Shown here: in pieces, positions 18,012-26,733 of the stretch
Numbering within the stretch: the stretch's first letter is position 1
Layout: every line of letters begins with the position of its first letter
NCBI RefSeq assembly: GCF_014489615.1
Contig: NZ_CP060825.1
Location: 2,459,501 to 2,523,500, forward strand
DNA length: 64,000 nucleotides
Direction: 5' to 3'
Source of the DNA: Streptomyces genisteinicus
Lineage (GTDB): Bacteria; Actinomycetota; Actinomycetes; Streptomycetales; Streptomycetaceae
The notes under the pieces: model-generated
Told to the model about the DNA's origin: nothing
Database searches by the model: none
The model's input: only the letters and a program-made list of their open reading frames with translations
Made by a program: the position numbers and the translations under genes

Positions 18012-20255
18012 CTACCCCAGCCGGTGGTCCAGCGCGGTGAAGCGGCGGCCCGCCGAGACCGTGCGCACCGCCTGGCCTATCGCCTTGCGGGAGCCCACCA
18101 GGACCACGAGCTTCTTGGCCCGGGTGACGGCCGTGTAGAGCAGATTGCGCTGGAGCATCATCCAGGCACCCGTGGTGACCGGGATCACCACGGCCGGGTA
18201 CTCGCTGCCCTGGGAGCGGTGGATGGTGACGGCGTACGCGTGGGCGAGTTCGTCGAGCTCGTCGAAGTCGTAGGAGACCTCCTCGTCCTCGTCGGTGCGC
18301 ACCGTCAGCCGCTGGTCCTCGGTGTGCAGGGCGGTCACGACGCCCACCGTGCCGTTGAAGACGCCGTTGGCGCCCTTGTCGTAGTTGTTGCGGATCTGGG
18401 TGACCTTGTCGCCGACCCGGAACACGCGCCCGCCGAAGCGCTTCTCCGGCAGGTCCGGCCGGGCCGGGGTGATGGCCTGCTGGAGCAGGCCGTTGAGGGT
18501 GCCCGCGCCGGCCGGGCCGCGGTGCATCGGCGCGAGGACCTGCACGTCGCGCCGCGGGTCGAGTCCGAAGCGGGCCGGGATGCGGCGCGCCGCGACGTCC
18601 ACGGTCAGCCGGCCCGCCTCCTCGGTCTCCTCCTCGACGAAGAGGAAGAAGTCCTTCAGGCCGGTGGTGAGGGGCTGGTGGCCCGAGTTGATCCGGTGGG
18701 CGTTGGTCACCACGCCCGACTCCTGGGCCTGCCGGAAGATCCGCGTCAGCCGGACGCTCGGCACGGGGCCGCCCGGGGCGAGCAGGTCGCGCAGCACCTC
18801 CCCCGCGCCGACGCTCGGCAGCTGGTCCACGTCGCCCACGAGCAGCAGATGCGCGCCCATCGCCACTGCCTTGACCAGCTTGTTGGCGAGGAGCAGGTCG
18901 AGCATGGACGCCTCGTCGACGACGACGAGGTCGGCGTCGAGCGGACGGTCCTTGTCGTACGCCGCGTCGCCGCCCGGCTTCAGTTCCAGCAGCCGGTGCA
19001 CGGTGGACGCCTCGGCCCCGGTCAGCTCGGCCAGCCGCTTGGCGGCCCGCCCGGTGGGCGCCGCGAGCACCACCTTGGCCTTCTTCGCCCGCGCGAGCTC
19101 CACGATGGACCGGACGGTGAACGACTTGCCGCAGCCGGGACCGCCGGTGAGGACCGCGACCTTGCTGGTCAGCGCCAGCTTGACGGCTGCCTCCTGCTCG
19201 GGTGCCAGTTCGGCCCCGGTGCGCCGGGCCAGCCAGTCGAGGGCCTTGTCCCACGCGACGTCCCGGAAGGCCGGCATCCGGTCCTCGTCGGCACGCAGCA
19301 GCCGCCGCACCTGCCCCGCCAGGGAGAGCTCGGCGCGGTGGAACGGCACCAGGTAGACCGCGGTGACCGGCTCCCCGCCGTCGGGCCCCGGCACCTGCTC
19401 CCTGACCACGCCCTCGTCGTCGGCGGCCAGCTCGGCGAGGCACTCGATCACCAGACCGGTGTCGACCTGGAGGAGCTTCACCGCGTCGGAGATCAGCTGC
19501 TCCTCGGGAAGGAAGCAGTGGCCCTGGTCGGTGGACTGGGAGAGCGCGTACTGCATGCCCGCCTTGACCCGCTCGGGGCTGTCGTGGGGGATGCCCACGG
19601 CCTGGGCGATCCGGTCGGCGGTGAGGAAGCCGATGCCCCAGACGTCGGCGGCGAGCCGGTAGGGCTGGTTCTTCACGACCGAGATCGAGGCGTCCTCGTA
19701 CTTCTTGTAGATGCGGACCGCGATGGAGGTGGAGACGCCGACTCCCTGGAGGAAGACCATGACCTCCTTGATGGCCTTCTGCTCCTCCCAGGCCGCGCCG
19801 ATCAGCTTGGTGCGCTTGGGCCCGAGCCCGGGCACCTCGACGAGCCGCTTCGGCTCCTGCTCGATGACGTCGAGGGTGTCGGTGCCGAAGTGGTCCACGA
19901 TCCGCTCGGCGATCTTCGGGCCGATCCCCTTGATCAGTCCGGAGCCGAGGTAGCGGCGGATGCCCTGGATCGTCGCCGGCAGGACCGTCGTGTAGTTCTC
20001 CACGGTGAACTGCTTGCCGTACTGGGGGTGGGAGCCCCAGCGGCCCTCCATCCGCAGCGACTCGCCCACCTGCGCGCCGAGCAGCGACCCGACGACGGTC
20101 AGCAGGTCGCCCGCACCGCGGCCGGTGTCGACGCGGGCGACCGTGTAGCCGTTGTCCTCGTTGGCGTAGGTGATCCGTTCGAGGACGCCTTCGAGCACGG
20201 CGGGGGTGAAGACCGGGGCGGGCGCACCCGGCCGGGCGGTGGCCGGTTTGGACAT
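18012..20255 (-). CDS. recD2: RecD2-type SF1B DNA helicase
   Basis: A 747-residue ATP-dependent 5'-3' helicase. The N-terminal region has the RecD2-specific OB-like and helix-hairpin-helix segments (YLGSGLIKGIGPKIAERIV, VPGLGPKRTKLIG). The motor has Walker A LTGGPGCGKSFT near residue 374, Walker B VVVDEASMLDL, LLLVGDVDQLPSVGAG, and C-terminal AVTIHRSQGSEYPAV and YTAVTRAKKLVVLVG. RecD2 proteins act without RecBC and are linked to replication-fork restart and oxidative damage tolerance. It starts at ATG 20255 and is separate from citA (233-bp gap). Recognition is confident. Confidence 0.93.
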   Translation of the reverse strand: MSKPATARPGAPAPVFTPAVLEGVLERITYANEDNGYTVARVDTGRGAGDLLTVVGSLLGAQVGESLRMEGRWGSHPQYGKQFTVENYTTVLPATIQGIRRYLGSGLIKGIGPKIAERIVDHFGTDTLDVIEQEPKRLVEVPGLGPKRTKLIGAAWEEQKAIKEVMVFLQGVGVSTSIAVRIYKKYEDASISVVKNQPYRLAADVWGIGFLTADRIAQAVGIPHDSPERVKAGMQYALSQSTDQGHCFLPEEQLISDAVKLLQVDTGLVIECLAELAADDEGVVREQVPGPDGGEPVTAVYLVPFHRAELSLAGQVRRLLRADEDRMPAFRDVAWDKALDWLARRTGAELAPEQEAAVKLALTSKVAVLTGGPGCGKSFTVRSIVELARAKKAKVVLAAPTGRAAKRLAELTGAEASTVHRLLELKPGGDAAYDKDRPLDADLVVVDEASMLDLLLANKLVKAVAMGAHLLLVGDVDQLPSVGAGEVLRDLLAPGGPVPSVRLTRIFRQAQESGVVTNAHRINSGHQPLTTGLKDFFLFVEEETEEAGRLTVDVAARRIPARFGLDPRRDVQVLAPMHRGPAGAGTLNGLLQQAITPARPDLPEKRFGGRVFRVGDKVTQIRNNYDKGANGVFNGTVGVVTALHTEDQRLTVRTDEDEEVSYDFDELDELAHAYAVTIHRSQGSEYPAVVIPVTTGAWMMLQRNLLYTAVTRAKKLVVLVGSRKAIGQAVRTVSAGRRFTALDHRLG

Positions 20256-20440
20256 GACCCGACGTTATCCCCCCGGTAGGACAGCGTGTGCGGCCTGTGG
20301 ACAACTGCCCCACGGACCCCGCCCGTACGCCCGCCCGCGGCCTGTGGACAACTGCCCGGCGGCCCCCCACTCGTGGACGGCCGGCCGGTGGCGGCCCCGG
20401 GCCCGGGCGGGGGTGCGGGCGGGGGTGCGGGCGGAGCCGC

Positions 20441-21934
20441 TCACCCGCCGGGCAGTGCCGGGGACTCCTCCCGCGGGACGGGTCCCCGGGAGCCCTCCTC
20501 GCGCCGCGCCGCCGCCACCGCGAGTGCCGCGCACAGGGCGCAGGCCGCCCCGGTGAGCCACAGCACGACGTAGGCCCGCTCGCCGGGCACCGTGCCGCCC
20601 GGCAGGGGCAGCGAGCCGAGGATCGTCGCGAACACACCGCCCGCGACCGCGCCGCCGAGGGTCTTGACGTTGTTGTAGACGGCGGTGGCGATCCCGGACC
20701 GGGAGGCCTCGCTCGCCTCGACGATCACCGTCGGCATGGCCCCCAGCGCGAGGCCGACCGCGAATCCGAGGAACGCGTAGGTGACCGACATGTGCCACCA
20801 CGCGTCGTGCAGCAGGGCGAACGAGCAGAACGACAGGGCGACGAGGACGAACGCCCCGGTGAGCGAGGCGCGGTAGCCGGCACGGGCGGCGATCCGGTCG
20901 GTGAGCAGCGATCCGGCGACGCTGGACACCGCGCCGGGCAGGGCCATCAGGGAGATGGCGAGCGCACCGAGGGCGAAGCCGTATCCGGTCTCGTCCGGAT
21001 CGGCCGCCCAGAAGGTGGCGTTGGGGGCCTGGGCGCCGAAGAAGAACACACCGAACAGGAACGCGGCGAGATAGAACGGCGCGGACTGCCGCCCGCGCAT
21101 GGCCCGCAGGTCCAGCAGCGGCTCGGCGGACCGCAGTTCGACGGCGGCGAAGGCGGCGAGCAGCAGCGCGCCCACCGCGAGCGGCACGGCCACGGAGGCG
21201 GTGAGCCAGCCGTGCTCCTCGGCCGACGAGACGCCGAGCAGCAGGGAGATCATCGCCGTGCCGAGCAGCAGCAGGCCGGGCAGGTCGATCCGGCCGCCGG
21301 ACGGCCGCCGGCTCTCCGGTATGCGCAGGAAGGCGACGGGCACGCACGCGACGGCGAGCACGGCGGGCAGCAGGAGGGTCCGCCGGATGTCGCCCAGCAC
21401 CGCGTCGGCGGCACCCATCAGCACTCCGCCGATCAGCGACCCCACGGTCAGCGCCCCGACCAGCAGGGCGATCGCGCGCCGGGCCGCCTCCACGGGCAGG
21501 CGGTCACGGACGAGCGCGATCTCCAGCGGCAGCAGCGCGGCGAGCGGCCCCTGCAGCACCCGGCCGAGGAGCAGCACCTCGAACGAGGGCGCGAGGGCGA
21601 CCAGCACGGTGCCCGCGGCGACGGACACCAGGGCGACGCGCAGCAGACGGCGGTGCCCGTGGAGGTCGCCGAGCCGCCCGAAGGCCGGGACGCAGACGGC
21701 CGCCGCCAGCAGCTGGACGGCGATCACCCACGAGAGGTCGGAGTCCGTGACGCCGAGCCGGTCGCCGATCTTCGGGAGCAGCGGGATCATGCCCATCTGC
21801 AGGAAGCCGCTCATCACCTCGAAGAGGACGAGCAGCCCGACGACCGCCCGCACCGGGGGCCCGGCCGGGGCGTGGGGTGTGTGCGGGGGGCCCGGGGTGC
21901 CGCCGGGCGGGCGCGCGGACGTCCCGGCGCTCAC
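20441..21934 (-). CDS. MFS drug/solute exporter, DHA2-like
   Basis: A 497-residue major-facilitator protein with about 14 predicted membrane segments (DHA2-like layout). The loop 2-3 motif GRLGDLHGHRRLLRVALV and motif C-like GALTVGSLIGGVLMG are visible. GTG 21934 is preceded by GGGAGG and overlaps the amidohydrolase stop (GTGA), so the two genes are translationally coupled. The pairing with an M20 amidohydrolase and a divergent AsnC regulator suggests transport of the hydrolase's substrate or product, perhaps an N-acyl amino acid or peptide. Substrate unproven. Confidence 0.87.
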   Translation of the reverse strand: MSAGTSARPPGGTPGPPHTPHAPAGPPVRAVVGLLVLFEVMSGFLQMGMIPLLPKIGDRLGVTDSDLSWVIAVQLLAAAVCVPAFGRLGDLHGHRRLLRVALVSVAAGTVLVALAPSFEVLLLGRVLQGPLAALLPLEIALVRDRLPVEAARRAIALLVGALTVGSLIGGVLMGAADAVLGDIRRTLLLPAVLAVACVPVAFLRIPESRRPSGGRIDLPGLLLLGTAMISLLLGVSSAEEHGWLTASVAVPLAVGALLLAAFAAVELRSAEPLLDLRAMRGRQSAPFYLAAFLFGVFFFGAQAPNATFWAADPDETGYGFALGALAISLMALPGAVSSVAGSLLTDRIAARAGYRASLTGAFVLVALSFCSFALLHDAWWHMSVTYAFLGFAVGLALGAMPTVIVEASEASRSGIATAVYNNVKTLGGAVAGGVFATILGSLPLPGGTVPGERAYVVLWLTGAACALCAALAVAAARREEGSRGPVPREESPALPGG

Positions 21935-23274
21935 CGCCCGCCCTCCCCGGCGGGGGCGGCCGCGTCGCGGGGAGCGGGGATGGGGGCGGGGGCGGGAGCG
22001 GGACCGGGGTAGGTGGTGCCGGGGGCGGCTTCGCGGTCGAGGCGGCCGGCGGCGAGGGCGGCCAGGAGCGCGGCGGCGTCGGGCAGCACCGCGTCGTCGT
22101 AGACGGCGTGCGGGGAGTGGTTCATGGGGGCGGTCGCCGGGTCCGCTCCGGCCGGGCAGGCGCCGATCCCGACGAACGCGCCGGGCACCTCGGCCAGCAC
22201 GAACGAGAAGTCCTCGGACCCGGCCATCGGCTTCGGCGCCTCGAACGCCCGCTGCGGGCCGAACAGTCCGCGTGCGGTGCGCAGCGCGAAGGCCGCCTCC
22301 GCCGGATCGTTCACGGTCGGCGGGTACAGCTCCTGGTAGTCGATCCCGGCTTCGACGCCGTGGGCGTCGGCGACGCCCCGGACCGTGCGCACGAATCCCT
22401 CGCGGACGGCGTCGTGGGTGGCGGCCGAGAACGTGCGCACGGTGGCCTCGAAACGGGCCGTCGACGGAATGACGTTGTGCGTCGTGCCCGCGTGCAGCGA
22501 GCCGACGGTGAGGACGGCCGGGTCGAAGACGTCCACGGTCCGCGTGATCATCGTCTGGAGCGCGGTGACCATCTCGCAGACCGCGGGCACCGGATCGACC
22601 GCGGCGTGCGGCGACGAGCCGTGCCCGCCCCGCCCGTTGACGGTCACGGTCACCGTGTCGGACGCGGCGAGGAGCGGACCGGGGCGGGTGGCGACCACGC
22701 CGAGCGGGAGGACCGTGGAGAAGACGTGCAGCCCGTACGCGGCGACGACACGGGATCCGGCGGCGTCGAGGACGCCCTCCTCGATCATCAGGCGGGCTCC
22801 GCCGTGCCCCTCCTCCCCCGGCTGGAACATGAACACGACGTCCCCGGCGAGGGTGTCCCGGCGCGCGCACAGCAGGTGCGCGGCGCCGACGAGGGCGGCG
22901 GTGTGGATGTCGTGGCCGCAGGCGTGCATGACGCCCGGCACCTCGGAGGCGTACGGCAGGCCGCTCTCCTCCTGGACGGGAAGCGCGTCCATGTCCGCCC
23001 GGAGCAGGACGGCGGGGCCCGGACGGCCGCCTCGCAGCACCGCGGTGACCGAGGACAGCCGGGTGCCGGTGGTGATCTCCAGCGGCAGGCCGTCCAGCGC
23101 GTCCAGCACCTTGCGCCGGGTGCGGGGCAGGTCGAGGCCGAGTTCCGGGTCGCGGTGCAGCGCGTGGCGCAGCCGCACCAGGTCGTCGCCCAGGGCGCGC
23201 GGGTCGGGGCCGGGGGCGTCGGGCGCACCGGAGGCGCCGTGCGGAGGGCGGTCGTCCGTGTGGTGTCGGTTCAT
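21931..23274 (-). CDS. M20 family metallo-amidohydrolase
   Basis: A 447-residue M20D-type amidohydrolase (hippuricase/IAA-amino-acid hydrolase group). Metal ligands lie in VMHACGHDIHTAALVGAA and FMFQPGEEGHGGARLMIEEG, with AYGLHVFSTVLPLG and MAGSEDFSFVLAEVPG further on. The dimerisation domain begins at NGRGGHGSSPHAAVDPV. The family removes acyl groups from amino acids or cleaves small amides in the cytosol. The last ~40 residues are Pro/Ala-rich and lie outside the fold. ATG 23274 has only a weak ribosome site. It is co-transcribed with the MFS gene and divergent from a double-AsnC regulator. Confidence 0.9.
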   Translation of the reverse strand: MNRHHTDDRPPHGASGAPDAPGPDPRALGDDLVRLRHALHRDPELGLDLPRTRRKVLDALDGLPLEITTGTRLSSVTAVLRGGRPGPAVLLRADMDALPVQEESGLPYASEVPGVMHACGHDIHTAALVGAAHLLCARRDTLAGDVVFMFQPGEEGHGGARLMIEEGVLDAAGSRVVAAYGLHVFSTVLPLGVVATRPGPLLAASDTVTVTVNGRGGHGSSPHAAVDPVPAVCEMVTALQTMITRTVDVFDPAVLTVGSLHAGTTHNVIPSTARFEATVRTFSAATHDAVREGFVRTVRGVADAHGVEAGIDYQELYPPTVNDPAEAAFALRTARGLFGPQRAFEAPKPMAGSEDFSFVLAEVPGAFVGIGACPAGADPATAPMNHSPHAVYDDAVLPDAAALLAALAAGRLDREAAPGTTYPGPAPAPAPIPAPRDAAAPAGEGGR

Positions 23275-23347
23275 GTGCGGTACGGTCGGCGCGACCCACC
23301 GATGCGCGGACCGAAGTCCCCAGGATCCGCCGGAGAGGGCCCCTGTC

Positions 23348-24448
23348 ATGCAGACATCCGCCGGTCTGGACGAGCTCGACCGCCTGCTCGTCACCGCGCT
23401 CCAGGCCGCGCCGCGCGCCGACTGGCGGCGGATCGGACGCGCGCTGGACGTGGACGCCTCGACCGCCGCCCGCCGCTGGGCGCGGCTCACCGAGGCCGGT
23501 CTCGCCTGGCTGAGCTGCCATCCGGCGGCGGGCCCGGGGCTCGCGCCCGTCGTCGCGTTCATCGAGATCGACTGCGCGCCGGCCCTGCTGCGCGACGTCG
23601 CGGCGCGGGTGGCCGGGGATCCGCACGTCTTCACGGTCGAGCACGTCACCGGCTCCCGCGACCTGCTGGTCACGGCGGCCTTCAGCGACCAGGCGGGGCT
23701 CGCCCGCTACCTGGGGTTCAGGCTGGGCGCCCTGGAGGGCGTGCGGGCGACCCGGAGCCAGATCGCCACCGCGCTCCACGTCGAGGGCAGCCACTGGCGG
23801 CTGGACCGGCTGCCGGAGCACCGGCGCACTCTGCTGAGGGATCCCGCGCCCGCCGACCGCGCACCGGCGGGTTCCCCGGTGCGCGGCCCCGACCCGGCGG
23901 ACCTCGCCCTCTTCACGGCGCTGAGCGAGGACTGCCGGCTGCCCGCGGCGCAGCTCGCGGAGCGCACCGGGCTGAGCCCGACGACGGTGCGCCGCCGCCT
24001 CGCCCGGATGCAGGCGGAGCGCGCGCTGGTGTTCCGCTGCGAGGTGGCGCGCTTCCTGTCCGGGTGGCCCGTCTCGGTCACCCTGTGGTGCGCCGCGCCG
24101 CCGGGTGACGTCCCCGCGGTGAGCGCGCAGTTGGCGGGGATGCGGGAGACACGGCTGTGCGCCTCGCTCTCCGGCCCGCACAACCTGATGGTCGCGGTGT
24201 GGCTGCGGTCCATCGAGGACATCCGGACGTTCGAGACGCGGCTGGCCGCCCGTTTCCCCGAACTCCTGGTCGCCGACCGGGCGATCGCGCTGTGGCCGCT
24301 GAAACTCGGCGGCCACATCCTGGACCCGCACGGCCGCCATGTGCGGGCCGTGCCCGTCGCGCTCTGGGAGGACGCGGAGGCCGCGGCCGCCGAGGAGGCG
24401 CTGCTCGCCCCGTTCCGCGAGGGGGGCGTGGCGGGGGCGCCGGCCTGA
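23348..24448 (+). CDS. Double Lrp/AsnC-type regulator
   Basis: A 366-residue protein made of two Lrp/AsnC units in tandem. Unit 1 has an HTH at about residues 5-50 (LVTALQAAPRADWRRIGRAL) and a RAM-like effector half. Unit 2 has an HTH at about 184-230 (LSEDCRLPAAQLAERTGLS, then PTTVRRRLARM) and a second RAM-like half. Single AsnC proteins are ~150 residues, so one chain here replaces a dimer. GGAGAGGG precedes ATG 23348. It diverges from the amidohydrolase-MFS operon across 73 bp and is the obvious local regulator, with an amino-acid-like effector by family precedent. Confidence 0.87.
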   Translation: MQTSAGLDELDRLLVTALQAAPRADWRRIGRALDVDASTAARRWARLTEAGLAWLSCHPAAGPGLAPVVAFIEIDCAPALLRDVAARVAGDPHVFTVEHVTGSRDLLVTAAFSDQAGLARYLGFRLGALEGVRATRSQIATALHVEGSHWRLDRLPEHRRTLLRDPAPADRAPAGSPVRGPDPADLALFTALSEDCRLPAAQLAERTGLSPTTVRRRLARMQAERALVFRCEVARFLSGWPVSVTLWCAAPPGDVPAVSAQLAGMRETRLCASLSGPHNLMVAVWLRSIEDIRTFETRLAARFPELLVADRAIALWPLKLGGHILDPHGRHVRAVPVALWEDAEAAAAEEALLAPFREGGVAGAPA

Positions 24449-24560
24449 CGGCGGCCGGGACGCGGGCGCCGGCCCGACGGCAGCCGGGGCTCGGGGGGCC
24501 TGCCCGACGGCAGCCGCGGCGAGGGCGCCGGCCCGACGGCGGCCGGGACGCGGGCGCCGG
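24444..24560. repeat. Four tandem 29-30 bp repeats overlapping the end of the AsnC-type gene
   Basis: Units occupy 24444-24472, 24473-24502, 24503-24531 and 24532-24560 with core CCCGACGGC(G/A)GCCGGG. Units 1 and 4 differ at one base. The regulator's stop codon lies in unit 1, and the array ends six bases before the next gene's stop, so it fills the convergent gap. Confidence 0.75.
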
Positions 24561-24565
24561 TCGCC

Positions 24566-25381
24566 TCACCCGCCGGCGGCGTGGTCGAAGTGGGTCTCCA
24601 CGAGGGCGCGCCCGTCGGCGGCGTAGGCCGTCACCGTCCAGCTCTGCTTCCCGGCGGACTCGGGGCCGAAGGCGTAGTACGTGCCCCAGTCCGGGTCCCC
24701 CGGCAGCCGCAGCATCCCGGCGCGGAGGCGTTCGCCGGAGTCGAGGCGAACCTCGACGGCGGCCGGGAACTCGCCGGTGCGGAAGACGCCCGAGAAGAGG
24801 ACCGGCCGGCCGGGTTCCAGGTCCTGTCCGCCGCTGAGGCTGTCCGGCCGGATGTTCTCCCCGCCGAGGTCGCGCGCGGCATCGACCTCGGCGCTGATGT
24901 CGCCGTGGCCCGCCACATGGTTCTGCTCCCCGTCGGGGAGCAGGGCCATGGTGCGGCCGTGCCCGATGTCGACCGTCTCGTACGGGGCGACCGTGCGCAC
25001 GGGCTCCGGACGCGGGGTGACCGGCGGGACGGTGGCGGGCGGGACGGGGACGGGGACGGATACGACCTCGCGGCCGGCGAGCGGCACGACGGCCAGCACG
25101 GCGACCACCGCCGCGGCCGCCCCGGCCAGCGCGGCGTGGCGCCTGCGCCGGGCGGCCCGGCCCCGCAGCACGACCGCGTCCACAGGGGCGGGGCCGCCGG
25201 ACACGTCGTCCGCCTCACGGCGCAGCGCGTCGCGCAGGGCCCGGGTGTCGTCCGGGAGGCCGGCGGCGTCGCCTCGGCGCGGGGCACCACCGGCACCACC
25301 CACGCGCCGGGTGCCGTCGGACGGAGCCGGGACGCGGCGCTCGTCCGGGTACGGCAGGTCGTCGTCGTTCACGGGGTTCAC
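24566..25381 (-). CDS. Membrane-anchored protein co-transcribed with a sigma factor, putative anti-sigma factor
   Basis: A 271-residue protein: a cytoplasmic N-terminal ~80 residues, one membrane segment (~82-102, HAALAGAAAAVVAVLAVVPL), a Pro/Val-rich linker, then an exported domain (~125-271). That domain is paralogous to the secreted protein at 25996-26649, sharing LLP-G-QN, IRP-SLSGG and LPGDP-WGTYY patterns. GTG 25381 overlaps the sigma-factor stop (GTGA) and has GGGAGG upstream. Position and topology fit an anti-sigma factor sensing something outside the cell, but no HxxxCxxC zinc motif is present. Function inferred from context only. Confidence 0.65.
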   Translation of the reverse strand: MNPVNDDDLPYPDERRVPAPSDGTRRVGGAGGAPRRGDAAGLPDDTRALRDALRREADDVSGGPAPVDAVVLRGRAARRRRHAALAGAAAAVVAVLAVVPLAGREVVSVPVPVPPATVPPVTPRPEPVRTVAPYETVDIGHGRTMALLPDGEQNHVAGHGDISAEVDAARDLGGENIRPDSLSGGQDLEPGRPVLFSGVFRTGEFPAAVEVRLDSGERLRAGMLRLPGDPDWGTYYAFGPESAGKQSWTVTAYAADGRALVETHFDHAAGG

Positions 25382-25896
25382 GGGCGCGGCCTCCCTGTCG
25401 TGTGTGCGGCGTGGATCCCCGGATGCTCGCGCAGCTTCCTCAGGGCGCGGGCGGTGTGACTGCGCACCGTACCGATCCCGGTCCCGAGCAGCGACGCGAC
25501 CTCGCGCTCGCCGCGGTCCTCCAGATAGCGGAGCACGATCACCGCCCGCTGCCGGGGCGGCAGTTGGGCGAGCGCGTCCAGCACCGCGCCGCGCTCCGTC
25601 ACACCGTCGGCACCGTCGGGGGCGGCGGTGTCGGGGATGCGGGTGGTGAGCCACTCGCGCAGCCGGGTGCGACGCAGCCGGTCGGTGTTCGTGTTGATCA
25701 TGATGCGCCACACGTAGGCGTCGGGGTCGTCCGCCCGCCGCACGCGGTCCCACTTCACGTACGCCTTGGCCAGGGCTGCCTGCACCAGATCCTCCGCATC
25801 GTGGTGGTGTCCGGTCAGCAGATGGGCGGTGCGCAGCATCCGGGGCCAGCGGCTGGCCACGAACGCCCGGAATTCCGCCTCCGCGCTCGTCTTCAC
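25378..25896 (-). CDS. SigE-family ECF RNA polymerase sigma factor
   Basis: A 172-residue sigma factor. Region 2 reads AHLLTGHHHDAEDLVQAALAK and AYVWRIMINTNTDRLRR. Region 4 reads LAQLPPRQRAVIVLRYLEDR with the recognition helix GTGIGTVRSHTARALRKL. These match the streptomycete SigE-like group (not the cell-envelope SigE itself). GTG 25896 has GAGGA five bases upstream; longer in-frame starts would add an Arg/Thr-rich leader unlike the family. It is translationally coupled to the membrane protein downstream and lies ~100 bp from a gene for a secreted protein with the same exported domain, suggesting one signalling unit. Confidence 0.88.
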   Translation of the reverse strand: MKTSAEAEFRAFVASRWPRMLRTAHLLTGHHHDAEDLVQAALAKAYVKWDRVRRADDPDAYVWRIMINTNTDRLRRTRLREWLTTRIPDTAAPDGADGVTERGAVLDALAQLPPRQRAVIVLRYLEDRGEREVASLLGTGIGTVRSHTARALRKLREHPGIHAAHTTGRPRP

Positions 25897-25995
25897 TCGG
25901 GTCCTCGTCGTCGGCGTGCTCGGCCTTGTCCGCGTGCGCGGTTCGCGCACGGCCCGGTGCGCCGCCCGTTCGGGACGGCGCACCGGCGCCCCGGG

Positions 25996-26649
25996 TCAGC
26001 GGCCGCCGGCCGGTGCGGGGTCGAACGCCAGCCGGGCCAGCTCGGCGCCGTCCGGCCCGTACGCGGTGACGCGCACGCTCTCCACCAGCGGACCCTCGCC
26101 CGCCGCGTCGAGATAGTAGGTGCCCCAGCCCGGATCGCCGGGCAGCTTCAGCATGCCCGCGTCCCGCACCGCGCCGTCGCCGACCTGCACGGTGATCCGC
26201 GCCGGGACGGTGTGGGTGCGGAAGGCGCCGGTGAACAGGACGTCGTCGCCGTCGCTGTTCACCCCGCCGCTGAGGCTGTTCGGACGGATGCTGTCGCCGA
26301 CGAGGCCCTTGGCGCGCTCCACGGCCCCCGCGTAGTCGTTCCAGGCGACGACGTAGTTCTGCCGGCCCTGCGGGAGCAGGCCCATCCTCGCGCCCTGGCC
26401 TATCTCCACGGGCTCGTAGGGCCGCACCACACGCGGGCCCCGGGCGGCGGCCCGCGCGGCGGCGACGGCCTCCGCCTGCACCGTGTCGAGACGGGTGGCC
26501 CCCGTGGCGGCCGCCGCCGCGGGGGTGCCGGTCCGGTGCTGCGTGGCGGTGGTGGCCGACGTGTCGCCGCCGAGCGCGACGGCGGTGCCCGCCCCGCCCG
26601 CGAGCAATGCGGCCATGACGCCCGCCGTCACGAACCTGCGCGTCTTCAT
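25996..26649 (-). CDS. Secreted paralogue of the sigma-linked membrane protein's exported domain
   Basis: A 217-residue protein with a clear signal peptide (MKTRRFVTAGVMAALLAGGA, cleavage near residue 26) and an Ala-rich linker. The ~145-residue domain matches the exported half of the membrane protein at 24566-25381: VRPYEPVEIG-QG against VAPYETVDIG-HG, SIRPNSLSGG against NIRPDSLSGG, and MLKLPGDPGWGTYY against MLRLPGDPDWGTYY. Both end in a VTAYGPDG/VTAYAADG strand. GGAGGA precedes ATG 26649. I recognise no named family. It may compete with or activate the membrane sensor, but that is inference. Confidence 0.7.
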   Translation of the reverse strand: MKTRRFVTAGVMAALLAGGAGTAVALGGDTSATTATQHRTGTPAAAAATGATRLDTVQAEAVAAARAAARGPRVVRPYEPVEIGQGARMGLLPQGRQNYVVAWNDYAGAVERAKGLVGDSIRPNSLSGGVNSDGDDVLFTGAFRTHTVPARITVQVGDGAVRDAGMLKLPGDPGWGTYYLDAAGEGPLVESVRVTAYGPDGAELARLAFDPAPAGGR

Positions 26650-26733
26650 GTGTCCTCCGTCGTCTGGGGAGTTGCCCCGTGCGTGGTGTGGCCGTGTCGC
26701 CTACACCCTTCAGACGGCGGGACGTGTCCCCCG

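Noticed and set aside
18024..20279. Long plus-strand open frame opposite recD2
   Set aside because: Composition artefact of antisense high-GC DNA; recD2 motifs are all on the minus strand.
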